Below are positions 7,370 through 16,422 of a stretch of DNA of 64,000 nt, in pieces (the first letter of the stretch is position 1; every line of letters begins with the position of its first letter). Origin of the DNA: JAWXCM01 sp034408745 (GTDB lineage Bacteria > Acidobacteriota > Terriglobia > Bryobacterales > Bryobacteraceae); contig JAWXCM010000322.1 of assembly GCA_034408745.1 (NCBI GenBank), forward strand, positions 6,426-70,425, given 5' to 3'. The notes under the pieces are model-generated. The model did not search any database and was not told the DNA's origin. It saw only the letters and a list, made by a program, of their open reading frames with translations. Both the position numbers and the translations under genes were made by a program.

Positions 7370-9192
7370 GGGCGACCCGGCCAGGACTTCGCGTCGGGAT
7401 CGACACAGGCGGCACGTTTACGGACTTCGTTGTCGCCCGCCACGGGGCCGGCCTGGAAACCTTCAAAATTCGCTCGAATCCGTCGAATCCGGCTTCTGTC
7501 ATTTTGGAAGGGCTGGCGAGGATTGGCGGTCGGCCGGAGGTAGTCCACGGCTCCACTGTGGCGACCAATGCGCTGCTCGAGAGGAAGGGTGCGAGGACGG
7601 CACTGGTGACGACGGCAGGGTTCGAGGACGTGATCGAAATCGGCCGGCAAAACCGGGAGCGGCTCTACGTGCTGGATCCACCTGAGCGACGTGTGCTCTG
7701 CGAACGCGAACTGCGATTCGGAGTCAGCGAGCGCGTTACGTTTGAGGGCGAGGTTCTCTCCGCACCCGCTCCAGAGGAACTCAAACGGCTGGCGATCCAG
7801 TTAAAGAAAGCAGGCGTGGAAGCGGTCGCTATTTGTCTGCTTCATTCCTATGCGAATGCAGAGCATGAAAGAGCCGTGGCCGCGGCATGCACGGGGCTGG
7901 GATATGTGTGCGCGTCGAACGAGATATCGCCGGAGATGCGCGAGTATGAGCGCACCTCCACCACCTACCTGAACGCGTATGTAGGGCCGCTGATGGACCG
8001 CTATCTGGGCCAGCTTTCCGCGGTTCGACAGCTGTGGGTGATGCAGTCCAGCGGCGGTCTGCTGCGTGCCTCCGAGGCTCGGGCGCAGGCAGTTCGAACG
8101 CTGCTGTCCGGGCCGGCGGGCGGTGTAGTCGGCGCGATTGAGGTCGCGCGACTGTCCGGGTTCACGCGCGTGCTCGGGTTCGACATGGGCGGCACGTCGA
8201 CTGACGTGTCACTCAGCGAAGGCTCACCACGGCAGACCACCGAGGCCTGTGTTGACGGGTTTCCGGTGCGGGTACCGGGGCTCGACATCCAGACTGTGGG
8301 TGCTGGCGGCGGGTCGATTGCGCGCGTGGATGCGGGCGGATTGCTACGCGTGGGGCCGGAGAGCGCGGGCGCGCAGCCGGGGCCGGCATGCTATGGGACG
8401 GGTGAATTGCCGACCGTCACCGACGCCAACGTGGTTCTCGGCAGGATCGGCTCAACCGGACTGCTGGGCGGGTCGATGGCGATCTACCCGGATCGGTCCG
8501 CAGCCGCGGTGGACGGCATTGCGCGAGCGTTGGGCTTCTCGCGGATGAAGGCGGCGGAAGGCATCGTGCGCGTGGCGAACGCGAACATGGAGCGCGCGAT
8601 ACGGTCGGTTTCCGTGGAGCGAGGCTACGACCCGCGGGAGTTCGCGCTGGTGGCCTTCGGTGGTTCAGGCGGACTGCACGCCTGCGAAGTGGCGGAGAGC
8701 CTGGGAATCGAGACGGTGGTGGTTCCCGAGCATGCCGGCGTCCTGAGCGCGTTGGGAATGCTGCTGGCCGACCGCGTTCGCGACTACTCAGCGGGTGTCC
8801 CTGGCGTTCGGGAATTGGAGCCGCGTTATCGGGCACTGGAGCGGCAGGCGAGGGCAGACATGCGCGGCGCGCAACTGATGCGGCTGGCCGACGCGCGTTA
8901 CGTCGGGCAAAGTTTCGAACTGACGATTCCCGAGGGCGGCGATTTTCACGCGGCGCATGAGCGGGAGTACGGTTATGCCGATCGGTCACGCGCTGTAGAG
9001 GTGGTCACGATTCGGGTTCACGCCGTCGCTGCTGTGGAAAAACTCCGTGTCAAGGCAGGGACTCGCGTGGTGACACGCCGACAGCAGCGTGGACCGGCGG
9101 CAGTTGCCGATTACGGTTCCACGGCATGGATCCCGGCGGGCTGGTCGTGGGTGGTGGATGAGTTCGGTAGTCTGATAATTACGCGGGTGTAG
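7366..9192 (+). CDS. Hydantoinase/oxoprolinase family protein, A subunit (HyuA-like)
   Basis: 608 residues. The N-terminal Hydant_A_N domain begins at once with the actin-like phosphate loop GIDTGGTFTDF (residues 11-21) and VVHGSTVATNALLER. The Hydantoinase_A ATPase-like domain includes SGPAGGVVGA, GFDMGGTSTDVSL and VGAGGGSIARVD. Enzymes of this family perform ATP-dependent opening of 5-oxoproline, hydantoins or N-methylhydantoin, usually with a HyuB subunit. No HyuB gene lies in the window. TTG at 7366 is the only sensible start, because the phosphate loop is ten residues in. The C-terminal domain (after about residue 500) is short compared with ~690-residue homologues. Confidence 0.9.
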   Translation: MRATRPGLRVGIDTGGTFTDFVVARHGAGLETFKIRSNPSNPASVILEGLARIGGRPEVVHGSTVATNALLERKGARTALVTTAGFEDVIEIGRQNRERLYVLDPPERRVLCERELRFGVSERVTFEGEVLSAPAPEELKRLAIQLKKAGVEAVAICLLHSYANAEHERAVAAACTGLGYVCASNEISPEMREYERTSTTYLNAYVGPLMDRYLGQLSAVRQLWVMQSSGGLLRASEARAQAVRTLLSGPAGGVVGAIEVARLSGFTRVLGFDMGGTSTDVSLSEGSPRQTTEACVDGFPVRVPGLDIQTVGAGGGSIARVDAGGLLRVGPESAGAQPGPACYGTGELPTVTDANVVLGRIGSTGLLGGSMAIYPDRSAAAVDGIARALGFSRMKAAEGIVRVANANMERAIRSVSVERGYDPREFALVAFGGSGGLHACEVAESLGIETVVVPEHAGVLSALGMLLADRVRDYSAGVPGVRELEPRYRALERQARADMRGAQLMRLADARYVGQSFELTIPEGGDFHAAHEREYGYADRSRAVEVVTIRVHAVAAVEKLRVKAGTRVVTRRQQRGPAAVADYGSTAWIPAGWSWVVDEFGSLIITRV

Positions 9193-9220
9193 TGCGGCGA
9201 ACGGGGCCGCTTTCCGAACC

Positions 9221-10642
9221 TTACTGCCTGGCGGCGACGGTAGTCACGATGCCCCACGCAAAGCGCGCGAAGTCGCGAAGACCCTGCACCAGAACGCGCT
9301 CCTGGTCGCTGTGAGCACCGTAGCCGAGCCCGGTATCCTCCACATCAACCGCCGGACCAACACCGTAGCACTGCATCCCAGTCTCCCGCATATAAGACAT
9401 GTCCGTGGCGCCGACGCCCATTGTCGGGATGACACGAATGCCTCCAAACAGCTCGCGGTGGGTGGATTCGATCGCCTTGAACATGGGGGTGTCTAACCCG
9501 GTGGGTGGGGTGCGCGGGCGCAACGCTGTCGAACGCGGCACAACCTCGACATTCGGGTTGTCGATCACCTTCCGCAGGCCTTCGAAGAACTGGTCCATGT
9601 CCTCATCGGGCAGCATGCGGATATCGAGCATTGCTTCCGCTTCCGACGGAATCACGTTGAACTGATAGCCCGCCTTGATGATGGTGGGGGTGATGGACGT
9701 GGTCACGGTGGAGTAGTGGGCAGGGTCGTTGGCTTTAAACCAGGCCTGCACTTCCCCGGCTTTGTCGGCGCGCAGAATGTTGGTGTAGCGCTCGGCGACA
9801 CCGGGCGGGCTGATCGCAGCCAGCCGCTCAAAGTAAGCGCGGGTGGTGTCGTTGAGCTTCATGGGCGGCATCCAGGTGGCAGCCGCGGTGACTGCGTTGG
9901 CCAGTGCCAGCACCGCGTTGCCTGGTGTGGGGCGCGAGCCGTGTCCGGCAGGGCCTCGGGCGATGAGGGTAGCCCCGCGAGGCATCTTCTCCGCGGTTTG
10001 TATCTGGGTGAACAGCAGTTTCCCCTTTTCACGGCGACCGCCTCCGCCCTCCGCCAGGCAGAACTCGGCCTCAATTTCCTTACCGTGGTTGTCGAGTACC
10101 CATTTCGCTCCGACGGTTCCGGCTCCGGCTTCCTCGGCGGCTTCCGCGAAAAAGATCACGTCGCGGTCGAGAGCAACCTTCTGTCGTTTCAGTGTGAGCA
10201 GCACGGTGAGGTAGGTGGCAACGCTGTCCTTGTCGTCGGTGGAGCCGCGGCCGTAGATGTACGTGCCGTCGTTGTCCGCGCTGAACGGGCCGTGGTTGAC
10301 CCACTTCTTCGCGTCGATGCTGACAGTGTCGGTATGTCCCATCAACAGGATGGGCTTCTTTGAGCCGGTACCTTTCAGGCGCGCGATGAGGTTCATGCGC
10401 GCGGGTTGAGCTCCGACGATCACAGACGGAATGCCTTCGGCATCCAGCACTTTCTTGAGGTACTCGACGGCGCGGGTTTCGTTGCCGGGTGGGTTGGTGG
10501 TGTCGAGGCGGACGAGCGCGGCGTGGTGCTTCAGGACCTCTTCTTCAAATGCTTTGGCTTCGGCGATTGCCGGCGGTGGTGCGGCATGTGCGGGAAGGGC
10601 CGCGAAGGCCCAGGCACATGCCGCGAGGGTGACTAAACGCAT
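9221..10642 (-). CDS. Secreted M20 family metallopeptidase (M20/M25/M40)
   Basis: 473 residues with a signal peptide (MRLVTLAACAWAFAALPAHAA). Co-catalytic zinc-site motifs of M20 enzymes are present: LLMGHTDTVS (first His/Asp), GRGSTDDKDSV (bridging Asp), FFAEAAEEAGAGTVG (Glu-Glu pair) and a final His near GYGAHSDQERV. The dimerisation domain is in the middle (GHGSRPTPGNAV). Family members hydrolyse dipeptides, acylated amino acids or carboxypeptidase substrates. Export implies a periplasmic role. It lies convergent to the HyuA gene with a 28-bp gap, and the PEP-CTERM remnant is upstream. Confidence 0.92.
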   Translation of the reverse strand: MRLVTLAACAWAFAALPAHAAPPPAIAEAKAFEEEVLKHHAALVRLDTTNPPGNETRAVEYLKKVLDAEGIPSVIVGAQPARMNLIARLKGTGSKKPILLMGHTDTVSIDAKKWVNHGPFSADNDGTYIYGRGSTDDKDSVATYLTVLLTLKRQKVALDRDVIFFAEAAEEAGAGTVGAKWVLDNHGKEIEAEFCLAEGGGGRREKGKLLFTQIQTAEKMPRGATLIARGPAGHGSRPTPGNAVLALANAVTAAATWMPPMKLNDTTRAYFERLAAISPPGVAERYTNILRADKAGEVQAWFKANDPAHYSTVTTSITPTIIKAGYQFNVIPSEAEAMLDIRMLPDEDMDQFFEGLRKVIDNPNVEVVPRSTALRPRTPPTGLDTPMFKAIESTHRELFGGIRVIPTMGVGATDMSYMRETGMQCYGVGPAVDVEDTGLGYGAHSDQERVLVQGLRDFARFAWGIVTTVAARQ

Positions 10643-10650
10643 GTTCCATA

Positions 10651-11212
10651 TTAGCTTCGGCGACGAAGCCGGAGTGCTGCCGGTGCTCCAGGGCCAGGTG
10701 CCATGGTGGAGAGCGCAGCGGGTTCAGGTCAGGCACGTCATCGTTGGGAATGGGCGTCGCCCTCGATGGTGGCGGAGAACGGAGCCGTGTAGCCGTTTCC
10801 CTGCGCGTCCACGAGCACCTGCTGATGGAGGCGTTGAGGAACGTCAGCGTGAATCTTCGAAGGCGGTGTATCCAGGCCGTCGAGGATGGTGCCTCGCACG
10901 GAGAAGCTCGCCATTGACGAGAGACCGCCACTGGCATCCATGTAATTGGCGAAGTTGTAAGGGCTGAAACCCAGCGTGCAGGTTTGTTCGCTGGCTGGCG
11001 GGCTGAAACAGGAACCAGTGGGTACGACCCTGGAGAAATGCCCTCCAGCCGGAAGTTGGTGGCGGGCATTGTCGAGAGCACAAAGTAGTTGTTAATGGTC
11101 AGAGCCGTTCCGCCGAAATTTAGGGTTCCCAGAATTGGTGTACCCAGGAAACGGAGGCGGACACCGCCAGCAAACCTGCCGCCATGGTGACTCGAGCAAA
11201 AGACGATTTCAT
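10651..11212 (-). pseudogene. Decayed PEP-CTERM secreted protein gene (several frameshifts)
   Basis: This 560-bp stretch has no intact gene, but pieces of one protein can be read on the - strand in successive frames. From ATG 11212 there is a signal peptide MKSSFARVTMAAGLLAVSAS. After a frame change comes GTPILGTLNFGGTALTINNY and TMPATNFRLEGISPG. After another, TCTLGFSPYNFANYMDASGG through GLDTPPSKIHADVP and GYTAPFSATIE. The last piece is PEPAALSTMAPGPGAPAALR ending in RRRS and TAA 10651-10653. The final segment is recognisably a worn PEP-CTERM anchor (PEP, hydrophobic stretch, Arg cluster). A tandem CCTGA duplication just before PEP breaks the VPEP frame. Independent frame breaks argue for true decay over sequencing error. 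Confidence 0.7.
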
Positions 11213-11253
11213 TCTAAAGGCCCCATCAACCTTAGCTGATTTAGCGAAATATT

Positions 11254-12231
11254 TTACACTTTACCCTGTAAGGCTCGGTTGGCGCGAATGCTTCGCCGGC
11301 CGAGGCTGTCGACAAGGCGGGTGCGGATTGCGTCGAGCAGAACGGCAAGCAGGATGATACCGGCCATCACCATCGGATAGAGGTACGGGTCGGCGTTGAG
11401 CATTACCAGGCCAGTTTCGACGGTCTGGATGAGGAAGGCTCCAAAGATAGTCCCCGGGAAAACGTGCCCTCGTCCGCCGAACAGGCTGGTTCCTCCGAGC
11501 ACTGCGGCTGCAATCGCGGAGAGTTCGCGTTGATAGCCGAAGGTGGGAGAAACTGCGCCAAGCTGAGCAACCGCAATCAGTCCACCGAGTCCCGCCGCAA
11601 CCCCGCTGATCACGTAGACGGCGAGCGTGATGCGGTCGACGCGAATGCCCGCCAGCAGAGCCTGCCTGCTGTTGTGTCCCGCGGCATAGAGTTGCAGGCC
11701 CCACGCAGTGCGGGACAGCGCGGTCTCGGCCAGAACGGTGGTGACAATGAGGATGCAGACGGGGATCGGGATGCCGGCGACCGAAGACGTAAACAGACGG
11801 AGCAATTCGTCTGGCAGGTTCATAGCGCGGGTTTCCGTGATGTACAACGCGACACCCCTGCCCGCGTAGAGAAAGCCCAGAGTCGCGATGAAGCCAGGAA
11901 GTCGGAGTTTCGCCACCATCAGTCCGTTCACGGCACCGCAGGCTGCGCCGACAGCGAGGACGGCGGCGATGGTGGCCGGGAGCGGCTGGCCGGACAGCGC
12001 GAGTTTGCCAGCGATCGCGGCCGAGAGGAACATGACGGAACCTGCTGAGAGGTCGATACCACCGGCGATCAGCACGAAGGTTAGGCCGGTTGCAATCACC
12101 GCGAGCGAGGACGTCTGGACCAGGATGTTCGACAGGTTGCGCGGCGCGAGGAAGCCGGGTGTGAGAAGCGCGAACGCCAGGATCACGGCGGTCAACAGGA
12201 TGACGGGAGCCAGCTGCAGAACTCGAATCAT
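11254..12231 (-). CDS. Sugar ABC transporter permease (second permease of the apiose-type importer)
   Basis: 325 residues of the BPD_transp_2 family (RbsC/XylH type), with 8-10 transmembrane helices and the conserved GLTFVLIAGGIDLSAGSVM segment. ATG 12231 is preferred because it overlaps the ATPase stop by 4 bp (ATGA). Upstream in-frame starts would run 90 bp into the ATPase gene. It forms the inner-membrane channel with the permease at 13687-14613, powered by the ATPase between them. It is last in the - strand operon. Confidence 0.93.
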   Translation of the reverse strand: MIRVLQLAPVILLTAVILAFALLTPGFLAPRNLSNILVQTSSLAVIATGLTFVLIAGGIDLSAGSVMFLSAAIAGKLALSGQPLPATIAAVLAVGAACGAVNGLMVAKLRLPGFIATLGFLYAGRGVALYITETRAMNLPDELLRLFTSSVAGIPIPVCILIVTTVLAETALSRTAWGLQLYAAGHNSRQALLAGIRVDRITLAVYVISGVAAGLGGLIAVAQLGAVSPTFGYQRELSAIAAAVLGGTSLFGGRGHVFPGTIFGAFLIQTVETGLVMLNADPYLYPMVMAGIILLAVLLDAIRTRLVDSLGRRSIRANRALQGKV

Positions 12232-13700
12232 ACGGCGGCTCGCAGGATATCTTCCCGGCTGGTTCCGGCGGGAAACTCGGCTCGGAGCTCGCCGCCCGCC
12301 ATCACCATAATTCTGGTACAAAGTCCGATTAATTCTTCGATTTCAGAGGAAATGACCAGCAATGACATGCCTCTTTCGGCGAGACTCGCGATAACGCTGT
12401 AGATCTCCTGTCGGGCGCCGACGTCAATGCCTCGTGTCGGCTCGTCGAGGATGAGCACAGCAGGGGGATTCAGCAGCCATTTTCCGAGCACCACTTTCTG
12501 CTGATTGCCGCCGCTGAGTTCGCCGACTGCCTGTTCCGATGATGCGGCGGCGACATGAAGTTCCTTCAGCATGCGTAGCGGGTCTGGCGAGGCAGGGTGG
12601 ACGATGCGTAGATTTTCGGCGACGGAAGCATCGGGAAAGAGGCCGTCATCGCGCCGGCTTTCCGTGACGAATGCAAGGCCTCGTGCGATTCGGGCCCGCG
12701 GAGGCAGGCCGTCGAGTGGCGCGCCATTGAGCCGCACGCTTCCTTTGCCTGCGGGATCGAGCCCGAACAGGATGCGAGCCAACTCAGACCGGCCCGATCC
12801 CATCAGGCCGGCGATGCCCACAATTTCGCCTTTGTGGAGATCGAAAGTGATGTTCTCGATAACGCCGGGTTGCGACAGGTTGCGGACTTCCAGCACTTTT
12901 GCGGGAGATGACGGTGGCGATGGCAGCGGTGGGTACAGATGCTCGATGTCACGGCCGACCATCGCCCGGATCAGCGACTCGGTGTCGAACCCGGTACGCG
13001 GGCCAGTCTCCACTACGGCGCCGTCGCGGAGCACGGTGATGCGGCCGGCCAGCGTCAGGACATGTTCCAGGGCGTGGGAGATGTACAGAATTGCGATGCC
13101 TCGCTGCTGAAGGCGTCGCACAATAGTGAAGAGGCGTTCCACCTCGCGGTTGGTCAGCGATGTGGTGGGCTCGTCGAAGATGATGAGTCGCGCATCCTGA
13201 TTCAGCCCTTTGGCGATCTCAACAAGCTGTCGGTCACCCTGCGGAAGTCGCTCCACCAGCGTGTCGGGGGCGGCGGTGGTCAGGCCGACTTCGTCGAGCA
13301 GCGCGCGGGTCCGGGTGGCGGCTGCGGCGCGATCGGCAAAGGGAACGCCAGCGATTCGGCGCACCGGGTGCTGCCCAACGAAGATGTTCTCCGCGATGCT
13401 GAGGTTCGGGAACAGGTTCAGTTCCTGATGCACGAAGGCGATACCCGTATGCGCGGCGTCGAGCGGCGTGGCGGGCGTGTACGGTGCGCCTCCGAACTCC
13501 ATCCACCCGGCGCTCAGCTGATGCACACCGCCGATCAGGTTCATTAACGTCGATTTCCCGGCGCCGTTCTCACCCACGATGCCGTGCAATTCCCCGGGGA
13601 GCACTTCCAGAGAGACCCCTCGCAGCACACGTACTCCCGCGAATGCCTTGTCGAGGCGGTCGCATCGAAGCAGCGGTGGTGGCGTGTTAGTGAGTTGCAT
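12228..13700 (-). CDS. Sugar ABC transporter ATP-binding protein (RbsA/MglA type, two ATPase domains)
   Basis: 490 residues with tandem nucleotide-binding domains. NBD1: Walker A GENGAGKST (about 40-48), signature-like LPQGDRQLVEIAKGL and Walker B LIIFDEPTTSL. NBD2: modified Walker A GLMGSGRSELAR, signature ELSGGNQQKVVLGKWL and Walker B VLILDEPTRGIDVGARQEIY. The degenerate second Walker A (Gly-Arg-Ser in place of GKS) is the norm for this carbohydrate-importer class. It overlaps the upstream permease by 14 bp and the downstream permease by 4 bp, so the operon is translationally coupled. Confidence 0.96.
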   Translation of the reverse strand: MQLTNTPPPLLRCDRLDKAFAGVRVLRGVSLEVLPGELHGIVGENGAGKSTLMNLIGGVHQLSAGWMEFGGAPYTPATPLDAAHTGIAFVHQELNLFPNLSIAENIFVGQHPVRRIAGVPFADRAAAATRTRALLDEVGLTTAAPDTLVERLPQGDRQLVEIAKGLNQDARLIIFDEPTTSLTNREVERLFTIVRRLQQRGIAILYISHALEHVLTLAGRITVLRDGAVVETGPRTGFDTESLIRAMVGRDIEHLYPPLPSPPSSPAKVLEVRNLSQPGVIENITFDLHKGEIVGIAGLMGSGRSELARILFGLDPAGKGSVRLNGAPLDGLPPRARIARGLAFVTESRRDDGLFPDASVAENLRIVHPASPDPLRMLKELHVAAASSEQAVGELSGGNQQKVVLGKWLLNPPAVLILDEPTRGIDVGARQEIYSVIASLAERGMSLLVISSEIEELIGLCTRIMVMAGGELRAEFPAGTSREDILRAAV

Positions 13701-14613
13701 AGCGGGTGCGAACAGTGTCGAGCAGCGCCGCCATCAGGATGACACCACCCTTGGCGATTAGAACCGCGAAATTGGAGACGCCAGTGAGGTTTAGCGTGTT
13801 GTCGACGAGCGTGATGAACAGGACACCGAGCACGGTCCAGAGCACCGTGCCGCGGCCGCCGAACAGGCTGCACCCACCAATCACGACGGCTGCGATGACG
13901 TCGAGCAGGATGCGCTGGCCAAGGACAGGCGAGCCTGTTTCGAGTCGGCCCGTGTAGATGACGGAGGCCACTGCCGCGAGCAGTCCACTAACCACGTAAG
14001 CGGCGGTGGTGGTAAGCCGCACCGGGACGCCTGAGACCAGTGCGGTCCGGGGATTGCGGCCAGTCGCGTAGAGCCATCTCCCTGCTGTGGTGCGGCTGAG
14101 CACGAAGTGCAGCACGGCGATGATCGCGATGGCAATCAGGGCGACGGCAGGAAGGCTGTCTCCGATCGCGTTAAAGTTCCGTGGCAGGCCACCAACGTTC
14201 TTCGACTTCGTGATCCAGACCGCAAAGCCTCCGAAGAACATCATGGTGGCAAGCGTGACCATGAACGGCGGCATTCGTCCCGCGGACATGCCGATTCCGT
14301 TGATGAGTCCAACTAACGCTCCCGCTGCCAGCATCACTGCGATTCCGGTGACGACATTGCCGGAGGTCGACGTCATCGTCATGGCTCCCAGAACGCTGGC
14401 GAGCGCGATGACCGACGTGACGCTAAGGTCGATTCCACCGGTGATGAGAATAATAGTCTGCCCGGCCGCGACGATGAGCAGCGGGAGCATTGAGGAGAGA
14501 ATGTTCAGCGCGTTTTCCGGCGACAGGAAGGCCGGTGTAAACGGAGCCATAACAGCCGCGTAGAGAAGGCTGACCCACAGAACAAAATATTGCGAACTGA
14601 GGAAGCGGCGCAT
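13687..14613 (-). CDS. Sugar ABC transporter permease (first permease)
   Basis: 308 residues, BPD_transp_2 family, with multiple transmembrane helices and the conserved AAGQTIILITGGIDLSVTSVIAL motif that pairs with the ATPase and substrate-binding protein. It starts 1 bp beyond the end of the binding-protein gene. The two-permease arrangement indicates a heterodimeric membrane domain, as in importers for pentoses and unusual sugars. Confidence 0.93.
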   Translation of the reverse strand: MRRFLSSQYFVLWVSLLYAAVMAPFTPAFLSPENALNILSSMLPLLIVAAGQTIILITGGIDLSVTSVIALASVLGAMTMTSTSGNVVTGIAVMLAAGALVGLINGIGMSAGRMPPFMVTLATMMFFGGFAVWITKSKNVGGLPRNFNAIGDSLPAVALIAIAIIAVLHFVLSRTTAGRWLYATGRNPRTALVSGVPVRLTTTAAYVVSGLLAAVASVIYTGRLETGSPVLGQRILLDVIAAVVIGGCSLFGGRGTVLWTVLGVLFITLVDNTLNLTGVSNFAVLIAKGGVILMAALLDTVRTRYATH

Positions 14614-14614
14614 G

Positions 14615-15598
14615 TCAGGGCTTCGCTCCCCACATGCGGCGCGCCTCGGCCCCCAGGTTCTCCTGATGGATCACAAAGCCGTTGTCGACGATGCGCGGAG
14701 GCAACTGCTTACCTGCCTTGAGCTCCATCACAGCTCGAACGGTTGTGGCAGTATCGAAGTCGACGTCCTGGACTCCATCGGCATCCAGGTAGCCTTCGCG
14801 GAGCATGCGGTACGCAGTGGCATCGCCGTCGAACGCACCCAGAAACACATGCCCAGGTTCGCCGGATTTCTTGTACTTTCCAGCTGATTTCAGCGCGGAC
14901 ACAATGGACGGCAGCAGCAAATCGGACGAAGTGAAGATGAAATCGATATCGGGATGGGCCTGCAACGCGTTGGTAATTCCGGCCAGTGCCTTTTCCTGAT
15001 TCCAGTCGGTGGGGATTCGCGAGACGGTCTCGAACGCCTCCCCGAATGGCTTGAGGCCGGCTTCGTAGCCGTCGCGACGCGCGATCGCGTTCAGGTCGCC
15101 GAGATCGCCCAGCAAGATGGCGGCTTTGTGTTTCGGTCCCGATTGCAGTGCCTTGCGCGCCAGCCACGACACGGTGTCGCGCGTGATGGCGAAATTGTCT
15201 GCGACTACGGCAACCGAGTGTGTGTCGCTGGGCGCCGCGGGCCGGTTGAAGAGCACAATCGGAATGCCAGCGCGATTGGCGTGGCGGACCATTGGAATCA
15301 CGGTGTCGGCGTCTTTGGGCACCACGATGATGCCGTCCACTTTGCGCGTGATGAAGTTGCGAACCTGCTCCAGCTGGCGGTTGGCATCGCCGTCGGCGAT
15401 GGCTTCCAGCATACGAACGTTGCGGCGCTTCAGCTCGGCTGCGATGCCATCCCGGCTTGCCGTCCAGTATTCAGTCTGCAGAGTTTCAAACACGACGCCG
15501 ACCGTTGGCTGGTTGTGCCGCGGGCTGCAGGCAAGGCAAACGGCAAGCACTGCCGCAGCCAGGATCACCAGTGGAGTCGAGCGTCGCGCAATGGCCAT
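14615..15598 (-). CDS. Sugar-binding lipoprotein of the ABC importer (ribose-type periplasmic binding protein)
   Basis: 327 residues. The signal ends in a lipobox (LAVCLAC, Cys about residue 24), so it is predicted to be membrane-tethered, not free. The Peripla_BP_4 fold follows: TVGVVFETLQTEYW, ITRKVDGIIVVPKDADTVIPMV and GIPIVLFNRP, with lobe-two IDFIFTSSDLLLPSIVSAL and GHVFLGAFDGDATAYRML. It captures a monosaccharide. The adjacent enzymes point to D-apiose or D-apionate as ligand (inference). It lies between the decarboxylase-like gene (6-bp gap) and the first permease. Confidence 0.92.
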   Translation of the reverse strand: MAIARRSTPLVILAAAVLAVCLACSPRHNQPTVGVVFETLQTEYWTASRDGIAAELKRRNVRMLEAIADGDANRQLEQVRNFITRKVDGIIVVPKDADTVIPMVRHANRAGIPIVLFNRPAAPSDTHSVAVVADNFAITRDTVSWLARKALQSGPKHKAAILLGDLGDLNAIARRDGYEAGLKPFGEAFETVSRIPTDWNQEKALAGITNALQAHPDIDFIFTSSDLLLPSIVSALKSAGKYKKSGEPGHVFLGAFDGDATAYRMLREGYLDADGVQDVDFDTATTVRAVMELKAGKQLPPRIVDNGFVIHQENLGAEARRMWGAKP

Positions 15599-15604
15599 GA
15601 AGGA

Positions 15605-16417
15605 TCAGCCGGGAATCAGCGTTCGCAGGTACTGGATACTCTTGACGGCCCAGTCGCGCTCCATCTGCACCGTGGCCTTGATCGTTTCAGCAGGCGGAGG
15701 CCACTGCTCCAGGATGGCATTGCATTCCCTCGGCGTGCGCTTCAGCCTGGCCAGAAGACCGGGGATGTTGAGTCGCCCCGTACCGGCCGGGGCGCCGACA
15801 ATTTCGAAGCCCATCGCAGAGGGGTGCCTGCGGATGACGAAGTCCTTCAGATGAAGATTGATCGTCCACGGCGCCAGAGTATCGATCACCAGCTCCGGCC
15901 CTTCGAGCGCGCCAAAAGAATTCACAGTGTCGAGGCAAATACCCGCCTTGTCACGGCCGAGCCGCTTCATGATCTGGACGAAGGTCTGCGTATTGAAACG
16001 GTCGTGGTTCTCGAGCGCGGGAACGACTTTCGCTTCTGCGAATTCTGGCTGCAGCTGGACCAGTGTCGTGACAATTTCGTCTACGGAAGGCTCATGCGCC
16101 GCGGTGTCAACAACGATTCGCAGAATCGGAGAGCCGAAAAGAGCGCAGATTTCGAGCATGCGCCGGAGGTGGTCGGGGTAGATGCCGCGAGTTCCCACTT
16201 CAATGGCAATGCCCAGGTCGGAAGCGTGTGCACGGACCGCCTCCAACTCCGCAGCGGACATCTTCTCCAGCGGAAGATTATCAGCGATTTGTACCACAGA
16301 AAGGCCATTTTCAGCGGCGAATTGCAGGAGGCCATGAGCGTCGAGAGGACTCTCGGGCTCATGACCGGCTACACCTATGTTCCAGGCAAGTGCCCAGGAG
16401 CTGATTCCAAGTTTCAC
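15605..16417 (-). CDS. oiaC: TIM-barrel enzyme, probable 3-oxo-isoapionate decarboxylase (OiaC-like)
   Basis: 270 residues of the xylose-isomerase-like TIM barrel (AP_endonuc_2). Metal-ligand and catalytic motifs appear in order: VVQIADNLPL, IEVGTRGIYPDHL, VPALENHDRF (Glu, His, Asp), ICLDTVNSFGA (Asp), INLHLKDFVI (His, Asp) and CNAILEQWPP (final Glu). The overall pattern, from MKLGISSWALAW to the VGTRG and ENHDRF segments, matches what I remember of OiaC, which decarboxylates 3-oxo-isoapionate to L-erythrulose. Its position directly after an ApnO-like gene (5 bp) supports this. A generic sugar-phosphate isomerase/epimerase is the fallback. Confidence 0.75.
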   Translation of the reverse strand: MKLGISSWALAWNIGVAGHEPESPLDAHGLLQFAAENGLSVVQIADNLPLEKMSAAELEAVRAHASDLGIAIEVGTRGIYPDHLRRMLEICALFGSPILRIVVDTAAHEPSVDEIVTTLVQLQPEFAEAKVVPALENHDRFNTQTFVQIMKRLGRDKAGICLDTVNSFGALEGPELVIDTLAPWTINLHLKDFVIRRHPSAMGFEIVGAPAGTGRLNIPGLLARLKRTPRECNAILEQWPPPAETIKATVQMERDWAVKSIQYLRTLIPG

Positions 16418-16422
16418 AATTT

